This document shows positions 43,230-51,893 of a DNA stretch of 64,000 bases, piece after piece. Origin of the DNA: Spiro-02 sp034114085 (GTDB lineage: Bacteria; Spirochaetota; Spirochaetia; Sphaerochaetales; Sphaerochaetaceae); NCBI GenBank assembly GCA_034114085.1, contig JAXEWB010000056.1:65305-129304 (forward strand). Direction: 5' to 3'. The notes beneath the pieces are model-generated. The model did not search any database. It was not told where the DNA came from and worked only from the letters and a program-made list of their open reading frames with translations. A program made the translations under genes and the position numbers. The stretch's first letter is position 1; every line of letters begins with the position of its first letter.

Positions 43230-44210
43230 ATGAAAGCATTGATGTACAACGGCATCGGACAGATGGATATCGAAAATGTACCAGAACCCCAGGGGGAGCT
43301 GATCGTCAAGGTGCTGGGCTGCGGAATCTGCGGTACTGATCTCAAGACATTCCTCAAGGGGCATCATTTTTTCAAGCCCCCTACAATCCTCGGCCATGAA
43401 TTCTATGGAACCGTAGCCAAGGCGCCGGAAGGGCATGATTTCAAAGTCGGTGATACCGTCGTCGTCGCGCCGTACTACGAGTGTGGGGAATGCGACCATT
43501 GCAGGCGTGGCGTGCCCCAGCTGTGCAAACATAAGAAGTACGTTGACGGAGCGTTCTGTGAATACGTCTCCGTTCCGGTCGACTATCCAAAAGGCATCTA
43601 TCGGATACCCGTGGAACGGATAGGCGCCGAAAACGCCGATGTCTTTACGCTGGTCGAACCGCTCGCCTGCGTCCTCAACGGCACCGAACACCTGGACGTC
43701 CATGAGAATAGCCGGGTCCTGGTCGTTGGCGGCGGCCCCATGGGAATTTTGTTCGCGCTGTTCTATCAGCAGCAACAGGTACCTGTGACGGTCGTGGAAC
43801 CGAACGAAGACCGGCGGAGCAAGCTGCAATCGTGGGGAATCCCCTGCGTGCGGCCCGAAGACGCCGACACGTCAAGCTATGACAACATCGTCGTGGCGGT
43901 GAACAAGGCCGATCTAGTCGCGGACTATGTGAAACGCGTCAGCGACGGCGGCACCGTCCTCGTGTTCAGCGGATTGAAGAAAGAGGACGCCATCATTACC
44001 GATTCCTATTCCATCCACTACCGCGAAGTGACCATGACGGGAAGCTGTGGTTTCGCTTCCGCCCATTTTCGCAAGGCGTATGAGATGATATCGGCCGCGC
44101 CGCAGCACTACAGGAGATTGATAACCCATCGGTTCCCGCTGGAACGGGGGCTGGAGGCGTTTGAGCTATTGCAGAAGGGCGGCGCGTTCAAAGTCGTGCT
44201 GGAGCCATAG
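43230..44210 (+). CDS. Zinc-dependent medium-chain dehydrogenase
   Basis: 326-residue MDR enzyme. The catalytic zinc motif is GCGICGTDLKTFLKGHHFFKPPTILGHE, the structural zinc site CGECDHCRRGVPQLC, and the NAD fold is RVLVVGGGPMGILFAL. It belongs to the sorbitol/threonine-dehydrogenase branch and probably oxidises a secondary alcohol of a polyol or sugar. Starts 170 bp after the SorC gene (which leaves a 9-bp inverted repeat CATCTCATC/GATGAGATG at 43101-43135), then runs into the following gene with 49 bp between. Confidence 0.9.
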   Translation: MKALMYNGIGQMDIENVPEPQGELIVKVLGCGICGTDLKTFLKGHHFFKPPTILGHEFYGTVAKAPEGHDFKVGDTVVVAPYYECGECDHCRRGVPQLCKHKKYVDGAFCEYVSVPVDYPKGIYRIPVERIGAENADVFTLVEPLACVLNGTEHLDVHENSRVLVVGGGPMGILFALFYQQQQVPVTVVEPNEDRRSKLQSWGIPCVRPEDADTSSYDNIVVAVNKADLVADYVKRVSDGGTVLVFSGLKKEDAIITDSYSIHYREVTMTGSCGFASAHFRKAYEMISAAPQHYRRLITHRFPLERGLEAFELLQKGGAFKVVLEP

Positions 44211-44259
44211 GCTGGAACCATGCGCGGCGATGCGCTGGAACCATGACAGGAGAATACCG

Positions 44260-45297
44260 ATGAAGGTTGCGATTCTTTTCAACAGCAGTTCCCATCTTCT
44301 CGACGACCGGCTCATGAGCATCGGAAAGATACTGGCACGCCTTCTGGAAGGACATGAGGTGTTCGCGCACCCCCGGTATGGGGCGATGTATGTTCCGTTT
44401 GCAAAGGCGGTTCCCGTATCAGGAGCAGGATTAGGATCAGAAACACATAATGCTCAAGGGGGGGCTTACAAGGATTGCCTGCGGTCCGCTGTACTTGATT
44501 TCCTGACGGACGCCTCTTCTCCGGATCTGTTCATCACCATTGGTGGCGATGGCCTCGCCGCCTATGTGGCGGACGCGCTGATTGCCGCGATACCTATGGA
44601 GCGGCGGCCTTCGATGCTGGGCGTAGCGGCCGGAACCGCCAACGTCGGGCCAATCGTATCTTTCCGTGCGGAACAGCTCAACGGCCTCTCGCTTTCCGAT
44701 TTCATCAAGATTCCCGTGGACGCGGTGGAGGTTCTCGATGGCGGACGGCACGTAGCCTACGCATTCAACGATGTTGTTCTTGGCGACACCCTGCTGGCGA
44801 CTGTCGGCGGCGAAACCCGGAATATTTCCGTTGAACAATTGGTGAAATATGACCGGCGGGAAGTAGTCAGGCCGGGAACGAGGATCGCGACCGACGATTT
44901 CAAGGTTTTTCGCAGTGGAAAAGAAGTGTCCTTCTCTTCTCCCTGCGACCCTGGGGATATCAGGCAGATCGTGGCTTCGACGTTGCAGTTCGACCGCCTG
45001 TACGGGAGGGCTGTACTCGGAGGGTTGTGCGTCGCTGGCGTCAGCGGCCTTGCCGCCGTCGGTCTGTGCGACCGGGTGGTGGTGGACAGCGATCCCTCGA
45101 ATTGGAACTATCAGGGCTTCACCGGTACAAGGCATTTGGTCTTTTGCGCCGGGGAGGACATCGTATTGACCGGCTTGGGGCCCGACGCGCAGATCGTCGT
45201 AGACGGGAATCCGTATCTTCGTACACAGGATTCCGTGACGTTTCGTAGCGTTTCTCAGGCTGTGTCCATTTTCAGAACAAAAGGAGAGGGGGCCTGA
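44260..45297 (+). CDS. ATP-NAD/AcoX-kinase-fold protein
   Basis: 345-residue protein. The diagnostic GGDG motif is in DLFITIGGDGLAAYVADAL, followed by the GVAAGTANVGPIVSF loop (G-T-x-N-x-G), the pattern of the NAD kinase/AcoX family PF01513. The C-terminal half is beta-rich, like the AcoX/diacylglycerol-kinase second domain. ATG 44260 has AGGAG seven bases upstream. It is located between a sugar dehydrogenase and an ABC importer, so a carbohydrate kinase role is conceivable; NADP synthesis is also possible. It begins 5 bp before the permease gene. Confidence 0.75.
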   Translation: MKVAILFNSSSHLLDDRLMSIGKILARLLEGHEVFAHPRYGAMYVPFAKAVPVSGAGLGSETHNAQGGAYKDCLRSAVLDFLTDASSPDLFITIGGDGLAAYVADALIAAIPMERRPSMLGVAAGTANVGPIVSFRAEQLNGLSLSDFIKIPVDAVEVLDGGRHVAYAFNDVVLGDTLLATVGGETRNISVEQLVKYDRREVVRPGTRIATDDFKVFRSGKEVSFSSPCDPGDIRQIVASTLQFDRLYGRAVLGGLCVAGVSGLAAVGLCDRVVVDSDPSNWNYQGFTGTRHLVFCAGEDIVLTGLGPDAQIVVDGNPYLRTQDSVTFRSVSQAVSIFRTKGEGA

Positions 45298-45301
45298 GCG
45301 T

Positions 45302-46237
45302 ATGAGACGACAAGCTGACATACCCCGGATTCATCGGATTATGATCGGGGGAAAACCATACGAGACCGACCAATTGCGTGCGGCGGGCGTACTGCTGTTT
45401 CCTACGGTTGTCGCCATGGTGTTTTTATTCGTCATCCCTGTGGCACAGGTCGTGTTCTATAGTTTTACGAACTACAATATGGCCACGGGAGTCAAGGACT
45501 TCAATGGAATCGCCAACTACAAGTATCTGTTTACCGATACGAAGTTCCACAAGGCTTTGGCCAATACGTTCACCTTTGCCGCGCTGAAGCTCGTGGTCGA
45601 TACCTGTCTGGCGTTGGTCATAGCGTTGATGCTCGATGCCCGCATTCCGTGCAAACGGTATTTGCGTTCGGCGTTCTTCGCCCCGGTCGTCGTGCCTATC
45701 GTTGCTTCCAGCTTGATCTGGATATGGTTCTTTGATCCAGGAATCGGCCCGTTCAACCAGATTCTCGGGGCGCTCGGTCTGCCGAAATCGCAGTGGATTT
45801 ACCATGAAAACACAGCGTTGCTGTCGATTCTGATGTTCTCAGTCTGGAAAGGCGTGGGCTACAACGTGGTGTTGTTCCTCGCAGGGCTCCAGAACATCCC
45901 CGATTCCTATGTCGAGGCCGCCCAAGTGGACGGTGCGTCCCCGATGCAGACGTTGCTCAAAGTCAAGCTGCCGTTGTTGCGCCCGATTATCTCGTTCGTG
46001 GTAATGATCGGCATCATCAATACCTTCAAGGTATTCGCTGAAATCAACGTCATGACACCTAAGGGCGGGCCGCTCTATTCTACGGCGCTGATGGTCGTAT
46101 ACATCTATGAGCAGGCGTTCACCAACGGCCGCATGGGCAGGGCCTGCGCGGCCTCCATCATCCTGTTCTTGCTGATATTCGTTCTGACGATGATCCAGAC
46201 CAAGCTGGACGCGAAGAAATCGATTTCACTGGAGTAG
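45302..46237 (+). CDS. ABC carbohydrate importer permease, MalF type (second importer)
   Basis: 311-residue CUT1 permease with six helices. A 35-residue hydrophilic start precedes the first helix; the EAA loop reads VEAAQVDGASPMQTLLKVKLPLL. Four bp after the AcoX-type gene and 4 bp before the MalG-type gene. No ATPase in the cluster. Confidence 0.92.
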   Translation: MRRQADIPRIHRIMIGGKPYETDQLRAAGVLLFPTVVAMVFLFVIPVAQVVFYSFTNYNMATGVKDFNGIANYKYLFTDTKFHKALANTFTFAALKLVVDTCLALVIALMLDARIPCKRYLRSAFFAPVVVPIVASSLIWIWFFDPGIGPFNQILGALGLPKSQWIYHENTALLSILMFSVWKGVGYNVVLFLAGLQNIPDSYVEAAQVDGASPMQTLLKVKLPLLRPIISFVVMIGIINTFKVFAEINVMTPKGGPLYSTALMVVYIYEQAFTNGRMGRACAASIILFLLIFVLTMIQTKLDAKKSISLE

Positions 46238-46241
46238 CGCC

Positions 46242-47069
46242 ATGAGCAAGAAATTGAAACGCATGAACATACCGGTGTTCATTATCCTTCTGGTCGGTTC
46301 CTTTGTGATGATTTTTCCCTTTGTCTGGATGATTCTGTCGTCGTTCAAGACGGTAGCCGATGTCTACGCCTATCCCCCGAAGTGGCTCCCCAGCAGCTGG
46401 AAGTTCAGCAATTATTTGCAGGTGTTCAAAATGATTCCGTTTGGCCGTTATTACTTCAACAGTATCTATACATCTGTGATGCAGACCTTGCTACAGATGT
46501 TCCTGTCGATTACCGCCGCCTACGCATTGGTCGTCCTCGATTTTCCGGGCAAGAAGTTCCTGTTGTCGCTGGTGCGGAGTACCATGTTCGTGCCGACGGT
46601 CGTCACATTGATACCGATGTACCTGATGATCAGCAAGGTGCATCTGATCGATACCTACGCGGGCATCATCCTGCCGCAGATATTCGCCGCGTTCACGGTC
46701 TTCCTGCTGGTGTCGTTCTTTATCGCGATTCCCCGCGACCTGTATGATTCCGCGAAGCTCGACGGCTGCGGCTATTACAGGATACTGCAAAAGGTCGTGA
46801 TTCCGAACTCGAAGTCGGCTATCAGTACGGCGGTGCTGTTTTCGTTCCTCGGCCACTGGAAAAGTTATACTTGGCCGTTGATCGTCACCAACAAAACCCA
46901 GTACCGTACGCTGCCGATCGGCATGAAGTATCTGGTTCAGGAATCCTCTTCCGAATATCAGGTGATGATGGCCGCGGCGGTCATGGCGATCCTGCCGGTC
47001 CTGATCGTATTCGTGTTCTTTGAGAAGCAATTGGTGAGGTCCATCACCCTCACCGGCATGAAGGCATAG
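46242..47069 (+). CDS. ABC carbohydrate importer permease, MalG type (second importer)
   Basis: 275-residue CUT1 permease with six helices; the EAA loop is degenerate (YDSAKLDGCGYYRILQKVVIPNSK). The PRDLYDSA and QESSSEYQVMMAAAVMAILP segments are typical. Coupled by 4 bp to the MalF-type gene and followed by the binding protein after 109 bp. Confidence 0.92.
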   Translation: MSKKLKRMNIPVFIILLVGSFVMIFPFVWMILSSFKTVADVYAYPPKWLPSSWKFSNYLQVFKMIPFGRYYFNSIYTSVMQTLLQMFLSITAAYALVVLDFPGKKFLLSLVRSTMFVPTVVTLIPMYLMISKVHLIDTYAGIILPQIFAAFTVFLLVSFFIAIPRDLYDSAKLDGCGYYRILQKVVIPNSKSAISTAVLFSFLGHWKSYTWPLIVTNKTQYRTLPIGMKYLVQESSSEYQVMMAAAVMAILPVLIVFVFFEKQLVRSITLTGMKA

Positions 47070-47178
47070 TGGGGCGTTGGTTCTTGGCGTTGGCCGCCAG
47101 GAACTGGAAGATACAAAGAATTGAATGCGTACCGCACATGCGGATACGGCATGCGCGAAAAGCGTAAGGAGGAAGAAA

Positions 47179-48453
47179 ATGATGAGAAGACTAGCGGGCG
47201 TCGCATTGGTGTTGCTGACTGTGGGTGCGTTGTTGTTCGCCGGAGGAGCGAAAGAGGCCGCCGCCACACGTCCGGAAGTTGTGAAGCTACAGGTATGGTA
47301 CGCCATGAGCGGCGCTTCCGGCGAGGCGTTCCTCGCCCAGGCGCAGGCGTTTGACGCCGCCCGTCCCGACATAGAGCTTGAGCTGACATATTCCGGCAGC
47401 TACGCCGATACCGCGACAAAGGTCAGCGCCGCCCTGCTGTCCGGCAACGCCCCCGATGTAGCGGTCATGGGCGCGGGGCAGCTCTATACAGGCGGTCGCG
47501 GAAACTTTGCCATGGAGGAGTTCGTCAAGGATCCCTCGTTCAACGTTTCTGATATCTATCCCGGTATGCTGGAATACGGCATGTATGAAGGTCGGATCGC
47601 CGCGGTGCCGTATGGCATTTCCACCCAGGTTCTTTATTATAACAAGGACATTCTGGACAAGGCCGGCATCGACGTCTCCAATCCCCCGCAGACTTGGGAT
47701 GAGTTCTTCAGGGTTGCCGGACTCGCCAAGGAGAAGGGCAATGTGAACAATGCGGAGGACTTCTATGGTTTTGACACCTCCGATGGTGTCTGGCTCTTCA
47801 AGTCGATGCTCGGGCAGAACGGCAACAGCGTTGTCAAAAATGAAAACGGCAAGGTCCGTCCTGCTTTCAACGATGCCAAAGGCGTTGAAATCGCCGAATT
47901 CTGGAAGCGGCTGGTCGATGAAGGCGTCATGCCCGCCGGACAACACAACAACGCCGAAAAGAAATTCCTGGCCGGAAACTTGGCGTTTATCGCCGCGACC
48001 TCCAATAGAGTGGCCCGTTGGAACGGCAATACCAACTTCGAGCTTGGCGCGATTCCGATGCCTGGCTTTGACAGGAAGTCCCTGGCGCTCGGCGGAAACG
48101 TCATCGTCATCTTGACCGAGGATACCTTCAAGTCTGAAGCTGGTTGGGAATTGGTCAAGTATGTGATGGACGAGCCGAATGAAACTGCGTTCGCTTTGGC
48201 CACTGGGTATCTGCCGGTCAGGCAGTCCGCCATGGACAATCCCGAGACCCGGCGGATGATTGCCTCGAATCCGATGTACAAGGTTGCGTTCGACCAGCTG
48301 GCCAATACTTGGGCGTACTATCACTTCTCCGAGATGGGTACCATGGACTCGTTCTTCTGGTATGCCCTGGATGAGATCGAGAAGAATGTCATGACCCCCG
48401 CGGCGGCGCTGGACAAGGCCGCGGACTCACTTGTCAAGGAAATCGATGGCTAA
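47179..48453 (+). CDS. ABC extracellular sugar-binding protein (second importer)
   Basis: 424-residue SBP_bac_1 protein. Signal peptide MMRRLAGVALVLLTVGALLFAGG, then KLQVWYAMSGASGEAF, RPDIELELTYSGSYADTATKVSAALLSGNAPDVAVMG, PQTWDEFFRVAGLAKEKG and a C-terminal YALDEIEKNVMTPAAALDKAA helix. GGAGG precedes ATG 47179. Here the binding protein gene follows the permeases, unlike the first importer. Ligand unknown. Confidence 0.93.
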   Translation: MMRRLAGVALVLLTVGALLFAGGAKEAAATRPEVVKLQVWYAMSGASGEAFLAQAQAFDAARPDIELELTYSGSYADTATKVSAALLSGNAPDVAVMGAGQLYTGGRGNFAMEEFVKDPSFNVSDIYPGMLEYGMYEGRIAAVPYGISTQVLYYNKDILDKAGIDVSNPPQTWDEFFRVAGLAKEKGNVNNAEDFYGFDTSDGVWLFKSMLGQNGNSVVKNENGKVRPAFNDAKGVEIAEFWKRLVDEGVMPAGQHNNAEKKFLAGNLAFIAATSNRVARWNGNTNFELGAIPMPGFDRKSLALGGNVIVILTEDTFKSEAGWELVKYVMDEPNETAFALATGYLPVRQSAMDNPETRRMIASNPMYKVAFDQLANTWAYYHFSEMGTMDSFFWYALDEIEKNVMTPAAALDKAADSLVKEIDG

Positions 48454-48509
48454 GCGCAGTCTTTCGGTTTTTTCGTAGGTACGATTGTATGTCGGAACCG
48501 TCGCGTAAC

Positions 48510-48624
48510 GGGAGAGGTCCCTCTCCCGCCGCGGCGTTCGCTCCGTCTTTCTCCAGCATCCGAAATCGTCCGAAATCGTCGGAACTATCGTTTCGGCCGG
48601 TGCGCCAAGTTATTGACGCACCGG
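48510..48624 (+). other. Intergenic stem-loops after the binding protein gene
   Basis: Two strong hairpins. One is GGGAGAGG-TC-CCTCTCCC (48510-48527); the other is CCGGTGCG/CGCACCGG with a 12-base loop (48597-48624). Neither is followed by a T run, so they are better read as mRNA-stabilising or attenuating structures between the abundant binding-protein message and the next gene than as terminators. Confidence 0.45.
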
Positions 48625-48726
48625 TGACCGGGACATTGTACCGTGCCGACATTGAATGAAAATATTCGATCCGCTTTCGGATGCGCGTCGCATATGGTAT
48701 TGAAACGATACAGGAGGACACTTGCC

Positions 48727-49515
48727 ATGCACAACAACAGATATTCCTTTTCTACCGGAGCGTTGTTTCCTCTGGAATCCGACGAAGCGCTTCGACTGGT
48801 CGGCCAGGCGGGTTTCGGCCATGCGGAGCTCATGCCCCAGGCGTTTTGCGACGTGACCGATGCCGCCGCTTCCCGTTTTGAGAAATGCGGGGTGCATATC
48901 GCGTCGATTCACTATCCGTTGGCAATGTTCTCCATGCTCTACTCCGCCCATGTCAGCATGTCCGAAGAGGGCCGCCGGTTCTCTGAGGCATTGGTCAAGC
49001 TCGCCCACAGGATGAACACTGAGTTCATCGTCATTCATCCCACCAGCGAATATTCCGGGGTGATGAAGGAAGTCATAGAACCCCGCGTCCTTGACAACAT
49101 CCGTTTTCTCTGCGCCGCCGCCGACCGGTACGGCATTACCATCGCCATGGAAAACTACCCGACTGGAGTAGGTCAATATCCTGACAGCCTTCAGGCCTAC
49201 GCCAAGGCGTGGGATATCTCCAACATGAAGGTCATGGTCGATACCACCGAAGTAATCGAAGGCGGCGGCGACCCTGTCGATTTCATAGCCCGGCTGGAGC
49301 AGGCGCCCTGCCATCTTCACATGAGCGACTACAAGGACGGGCGCAAGCACTTGCCGGCGGGGCAGGGGACGATTCCCTGGGATACGCTGTTCGACCTGCT
49401 GAAGTCGAAGGGCTATGCCGGTTACTGGACGCTCGAACCCGCCTATCGGTTCTATATGGTCGATCTGCCGGAGAAGCTCGCACGTGATTTCGAGTTCATC
49501 AGCAGCCATGTATAA
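48727..49515 (+). CDS. Sugar phosphate isomerase/epimerase (AP-endonuclease-2 fold)
   Basis: 262-residue TIM barrel of the xylose-isomerase-like class. Metal and catalytic residues sit in TIAMENYPTGVG (Glu), KVMVDTTEVIEGGG (Asp), CHLHMSDYKDGRKHLPAGQG (His) and GYWTLEP (Glu). GGAGG is upstream of ATG 48727. Probably an isomerase or epimerase for the cluster's sugar or polyol. It ends 20 bp before the DraG-like gene. Confidence 0.88.
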   Translation: MHNNRYSFSTGALFPLESDEALRLVGQAGFGHAELMPQAFCDVTDAAASRFEKCGVHIASIHYPLAMFSMLYSAHVSMSEEGRRFSEALVKLAHRMNTEFIVIHPTSEYSGVMKEVIEPRVLDNIRFLCAAADRYGITIAMENYPTGVGQYPDSLQAYAKAWDISNMKVMVDTTEVIEGGGDPVDFIARLEQAPCHLHMSDYKDGRKHLPAGQGTIPWDTLFDLLKSKGYAGYWTLEPAYRFYMVDLPEKLARDFEFISSHV

Positions 49516-49534
49516 TACGGCGAAGGGAAATGGA

Positions 49535-50638
49535 ATGGACCATCATCCAATGAATATATCCGTAGTATCTTCGGTGCTGGAGGCGTTCGCCGTTGGAGAT
49601 GCGATGGGGATGCCCACCGAATTTATGACCCGCCGCGAGATATCGGAACAGTTTGGTGAAATCTCATCGCTGATTCCCGCCGAGTGTTCAGCGCATCACG
49701 ACGACCTTCCTTCCGGTTCCGTCACCGACGATACCGAACAGACGCTCTATCTGCTCAGACGATATTGCCATGACGGGGAAGTGTCTGTCGGTGGCACCAT
49801 GTCCGCGTTGCTTGCGTGGATACGTGAGACTGACGCGGTCGCGAAGCGTTATATCGGCCCCAGCTCCCTCAAAGCACTTCAGGCGATTGAAAACGGGGCG
49901 TCCGCCGAAACCGCCGGAACCACCGGGACGACTTGTGGCGGCATCATGCGGACTTTGGCGCCGGTCTTGTGTTGTCATGTCGCTTCGACAGCCTCTGTAA
50001 ATCCGGCCGGTTCCGTTGGTTCTGATTCTGCCGGTTCTGAAACCGATGTGTGCGTGCGCAAAAACACCGATGCTTTTGAAAACGAGTTGTTGCGTTGTAT
50101 CAGGGACTGCCTATTGCCTACTCACAACACTTCGCCGGCATTGGAAGCCGCGGGAGCCTATGGATACGCCGTCGCCGCCGCATTGCGCGGCGCTGCGCTG
50201 GATGAGATTCTGGATGCCGCTCTTCGTGGCGCTGGCCGTGCCTGTGCGTTGGCTCCATACGCTTCGTGCGGTGCGTCGTCGGCCTGTCGAATCAGGTTTC
50301 TCGCCGCATATGTGCCCGCGGTTGCTTCCTCGTCCGAATTGCTGGATTTTCTTTTCGGAGTCTTCGGCACCGGATTGGAGTCGGCTGATGTCTGTTCCGC
50401 CGTATTCGGGCTGTTCCTCCATGCGAAAAAGGATGTGTGGCTGGCGATACGGCTGGCGTCCCAAATCGGCGGCGATACCGATACGATCGCCGCGTTGGCC
50501 GGCGCGCTCTGCGCCGCGTATGCCGGCGGGCACAATATTCCCGTCGAAATAGTCGATACAGTCCGCTCCGTGAACCATCTCGATGTTTCGGCGGTAGCGA
50601 CCCAGCTCCAGGAAGCTTTCGCCGGTCATGAAGCATAG
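49535..50638 (+). CDS. ADP-ribosylglycohydrolase-family protein (DraG-like)
   Basis: 367 residues. The paired magnesium motifs are GSVTDDTEQTL near residue 65 and QIGGDTDTIAALAGAL near 310, with GDAMGMPTEF at the N-terminus; all are diagnostic. The family removes ADP-ribose from proteins or DNA, but many members sit in sugar operons and may hydrolyse small ADP-ribose-like or glycosidic compounds. A Gly/Ser/Thr-rich insertion (around residues 125-175, SVNPAGSVGSDSAG) is unusual. ATG 49535 has AAGGG upstream; it overlaps the MFS gene by 11 bp. No DraT partner is visible. Confidence 0.85.
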   Translation: MDHHPMNISVVSSVLEAFAVGDAMGMPTEFMTRREISEQFGEISSLIPAECSAHHDDLPSGSVTDDTEQTLYLLRRYCHDGEVSVGGTMSALLAWIRETDAVAKRYIGPSSLKALQAIENGASAETAGTTGTTCGGIMRTLAPVLCCHVASTASVNPAGSVGSDSAGSETDVCVRKNTDAFENELLRCIRDCLLPTHNTSPALEAAGAYGYAVAAALRGAALDEILDAALRGAGRACALAPYASCGASSACRIRFLAAYVPAVASSSELLDFLFGVFGTGLESADVCSAVFGLFLHAKKDVWLAIRLASQIGGDTDTIAALAGALCAAYAGGHNIPVEIVDTVRSVNHLDVSAVATQLQEAFAGHEA

Positions 50639-51893
50639 CATCTCCAATTATCTCTCAAAGCTTGAAAGGAACGCCCGCGTCTGTACGGCGATGTTCCCGC
50701 TGTGGGCCATACCCTATACCGTCTACATGTTCTACGTGAGCCTCTACCTGAAAAGCCAGGGGCTCTCCGATATCCAGATCGGGAATATCATGGTGGTCGC
50801 CAATATCGCCGCGCTGGTCTGTTCCGTGATCGGCGCTCCCATCGTCGATAAACTGGGGCGCCGCTGGTCTACATGTATCTTCGACCTCGCTTCCTCCGCG
50901 TTGCCGCCGCTGATCCTTCTGCTGTCCCCGACCTATCCCGCCGCGATCGTCGCCATGGCCCTGACCGGCATGAATAGGATCATGAGCGTCGGCTATTACC
51001 TGCTGATGATTGAAGACACGTCCGAAGAGAACAGCGTGGTGTCGATGAACATGTTCAATCTGATTCTCGTGCTCGCAGGGCTGGTCACGCCGTTGGCCGG
51101 TATCGTTGTCGAGCGCATGGGGCTGATACGTTCCGAACGGTTGTTCCTGCTGGTGTCCGTCATTTCGATGACGGCGTTGACCACCACGCGCCATCTGTTG
51201 CTCAAGGAGACTCCGACCGGCCTTGCAGTCAGGCAACGGCTTCGTTCCGGGGGAGGCGGATTTTCCCTTTCCCGACTGGGGCGGGAATATAGCGCCACAT
51301 TCCGCTATATCTTCCACGACCGGCGTGTGTTTTCCGCAGTGCTGGTCAATGCGCTGATCTACGTCTACTATACCGTCGGAACTTCAACCAGCCTGCTGTT
51401 CACGCCGTATTTCACCGATTTCCTTGACGTGTCCAGCGCTCAGGTCGGTATCGTCGGCGGAGTATATTCCATTGGAACACTATTGTCGATGACCTTGTTC
51501 AATCCCCGGATCACCCGCGGCAACATGTCGCGCTACACCGCTGTGGCCTGTCTTGGTTCGCTGGTGGGCTTTGTCATCCTGATAGTCTCACCCAAGGGCA
51601 ATCTGCCGGTAATCTTTTCCGGCGTCTTGGTTACCGCGCTGTCCTATGGAGTGTTGAAGACGGTGGCGGACTCCCTGTTGGCGATCGATACCAGCGGCGA
51701 GTATCGTACCGGCGTCTATTCCTTTTCGTTTTTCTTCTCTTCGTTGCTGAGCATCGCGGCGATCAAGGTCTGTACCGCGCTGTATTCCATGTTCCCCGGC
51801 TGGTTGTTCATTATTGCCGGGATACTTGTTCTCGGTATCCTCGCCGACAGTTTGCTACGGCTTCGGACCAATTCTTTCAGGAGGCTTCCATGA
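50628..51893 (+). CDS. Major facilitator superfamily transporter
   Basis: 421 residues with about 12 helices. The MFS loop 2-3 motif reads GAPIVDKLGRRWST and the second half repeats the fold from about residue 230. It overlaps the DraG-like gene and shares ATGA with the following dehydrogenase (51890-51893). It may import or export a metabolite of the cluster; substrate unknown. Confidence 0.88.
   Translation: MKHSISNYLSKLERNARVCTAMFPLWAIPYTVYMFYVSLYLKSQGLSDIQIGNIMVVANIAALVCSVIGAPIVDKLGRRWSTCIFDLASSALPPLILLLSPTYPAAIVAMALTGMNRIMSVGYYLLMIEDTSEENSVVSMNMFNLILVLAGLVTPLAGIVVERMGLIRSERLFLLVSVISMTALTTTRHLLLKETPTGLAVRQRLRSGGGGFSLSRLGREYSATFRYIFHDRRVFSAVLVNALIYVYYTVGTSTSLLFTPYFTDFLDVSSAQVGIVGGVYSIGTLLSMTLFNPRITRGNMSRYTAVACLGSLVGFVILIVSPKGNLPVIFSGVLVTALSYGVLKTVADSLLAIDTSGEYRTGVYSFSFFFSSLLSIAAIKVCTALYSMFPGWLFIIAGILVLGILADSLLRLRTNSFRRLP

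Noticed and set aside
46491..48324. Long minus frames opposite the MalG-type permease and binding protein genes
   Set aside because: His/Arg/Gln-rich compositions typical of antisense of membrane and binding-protein genes; no motifs.
50016..50647. Alternative frames within the DraG-like gene
   Set aside because: The DraG frame has both magnesium motifs at the expected positions; the others do not resemble any family.
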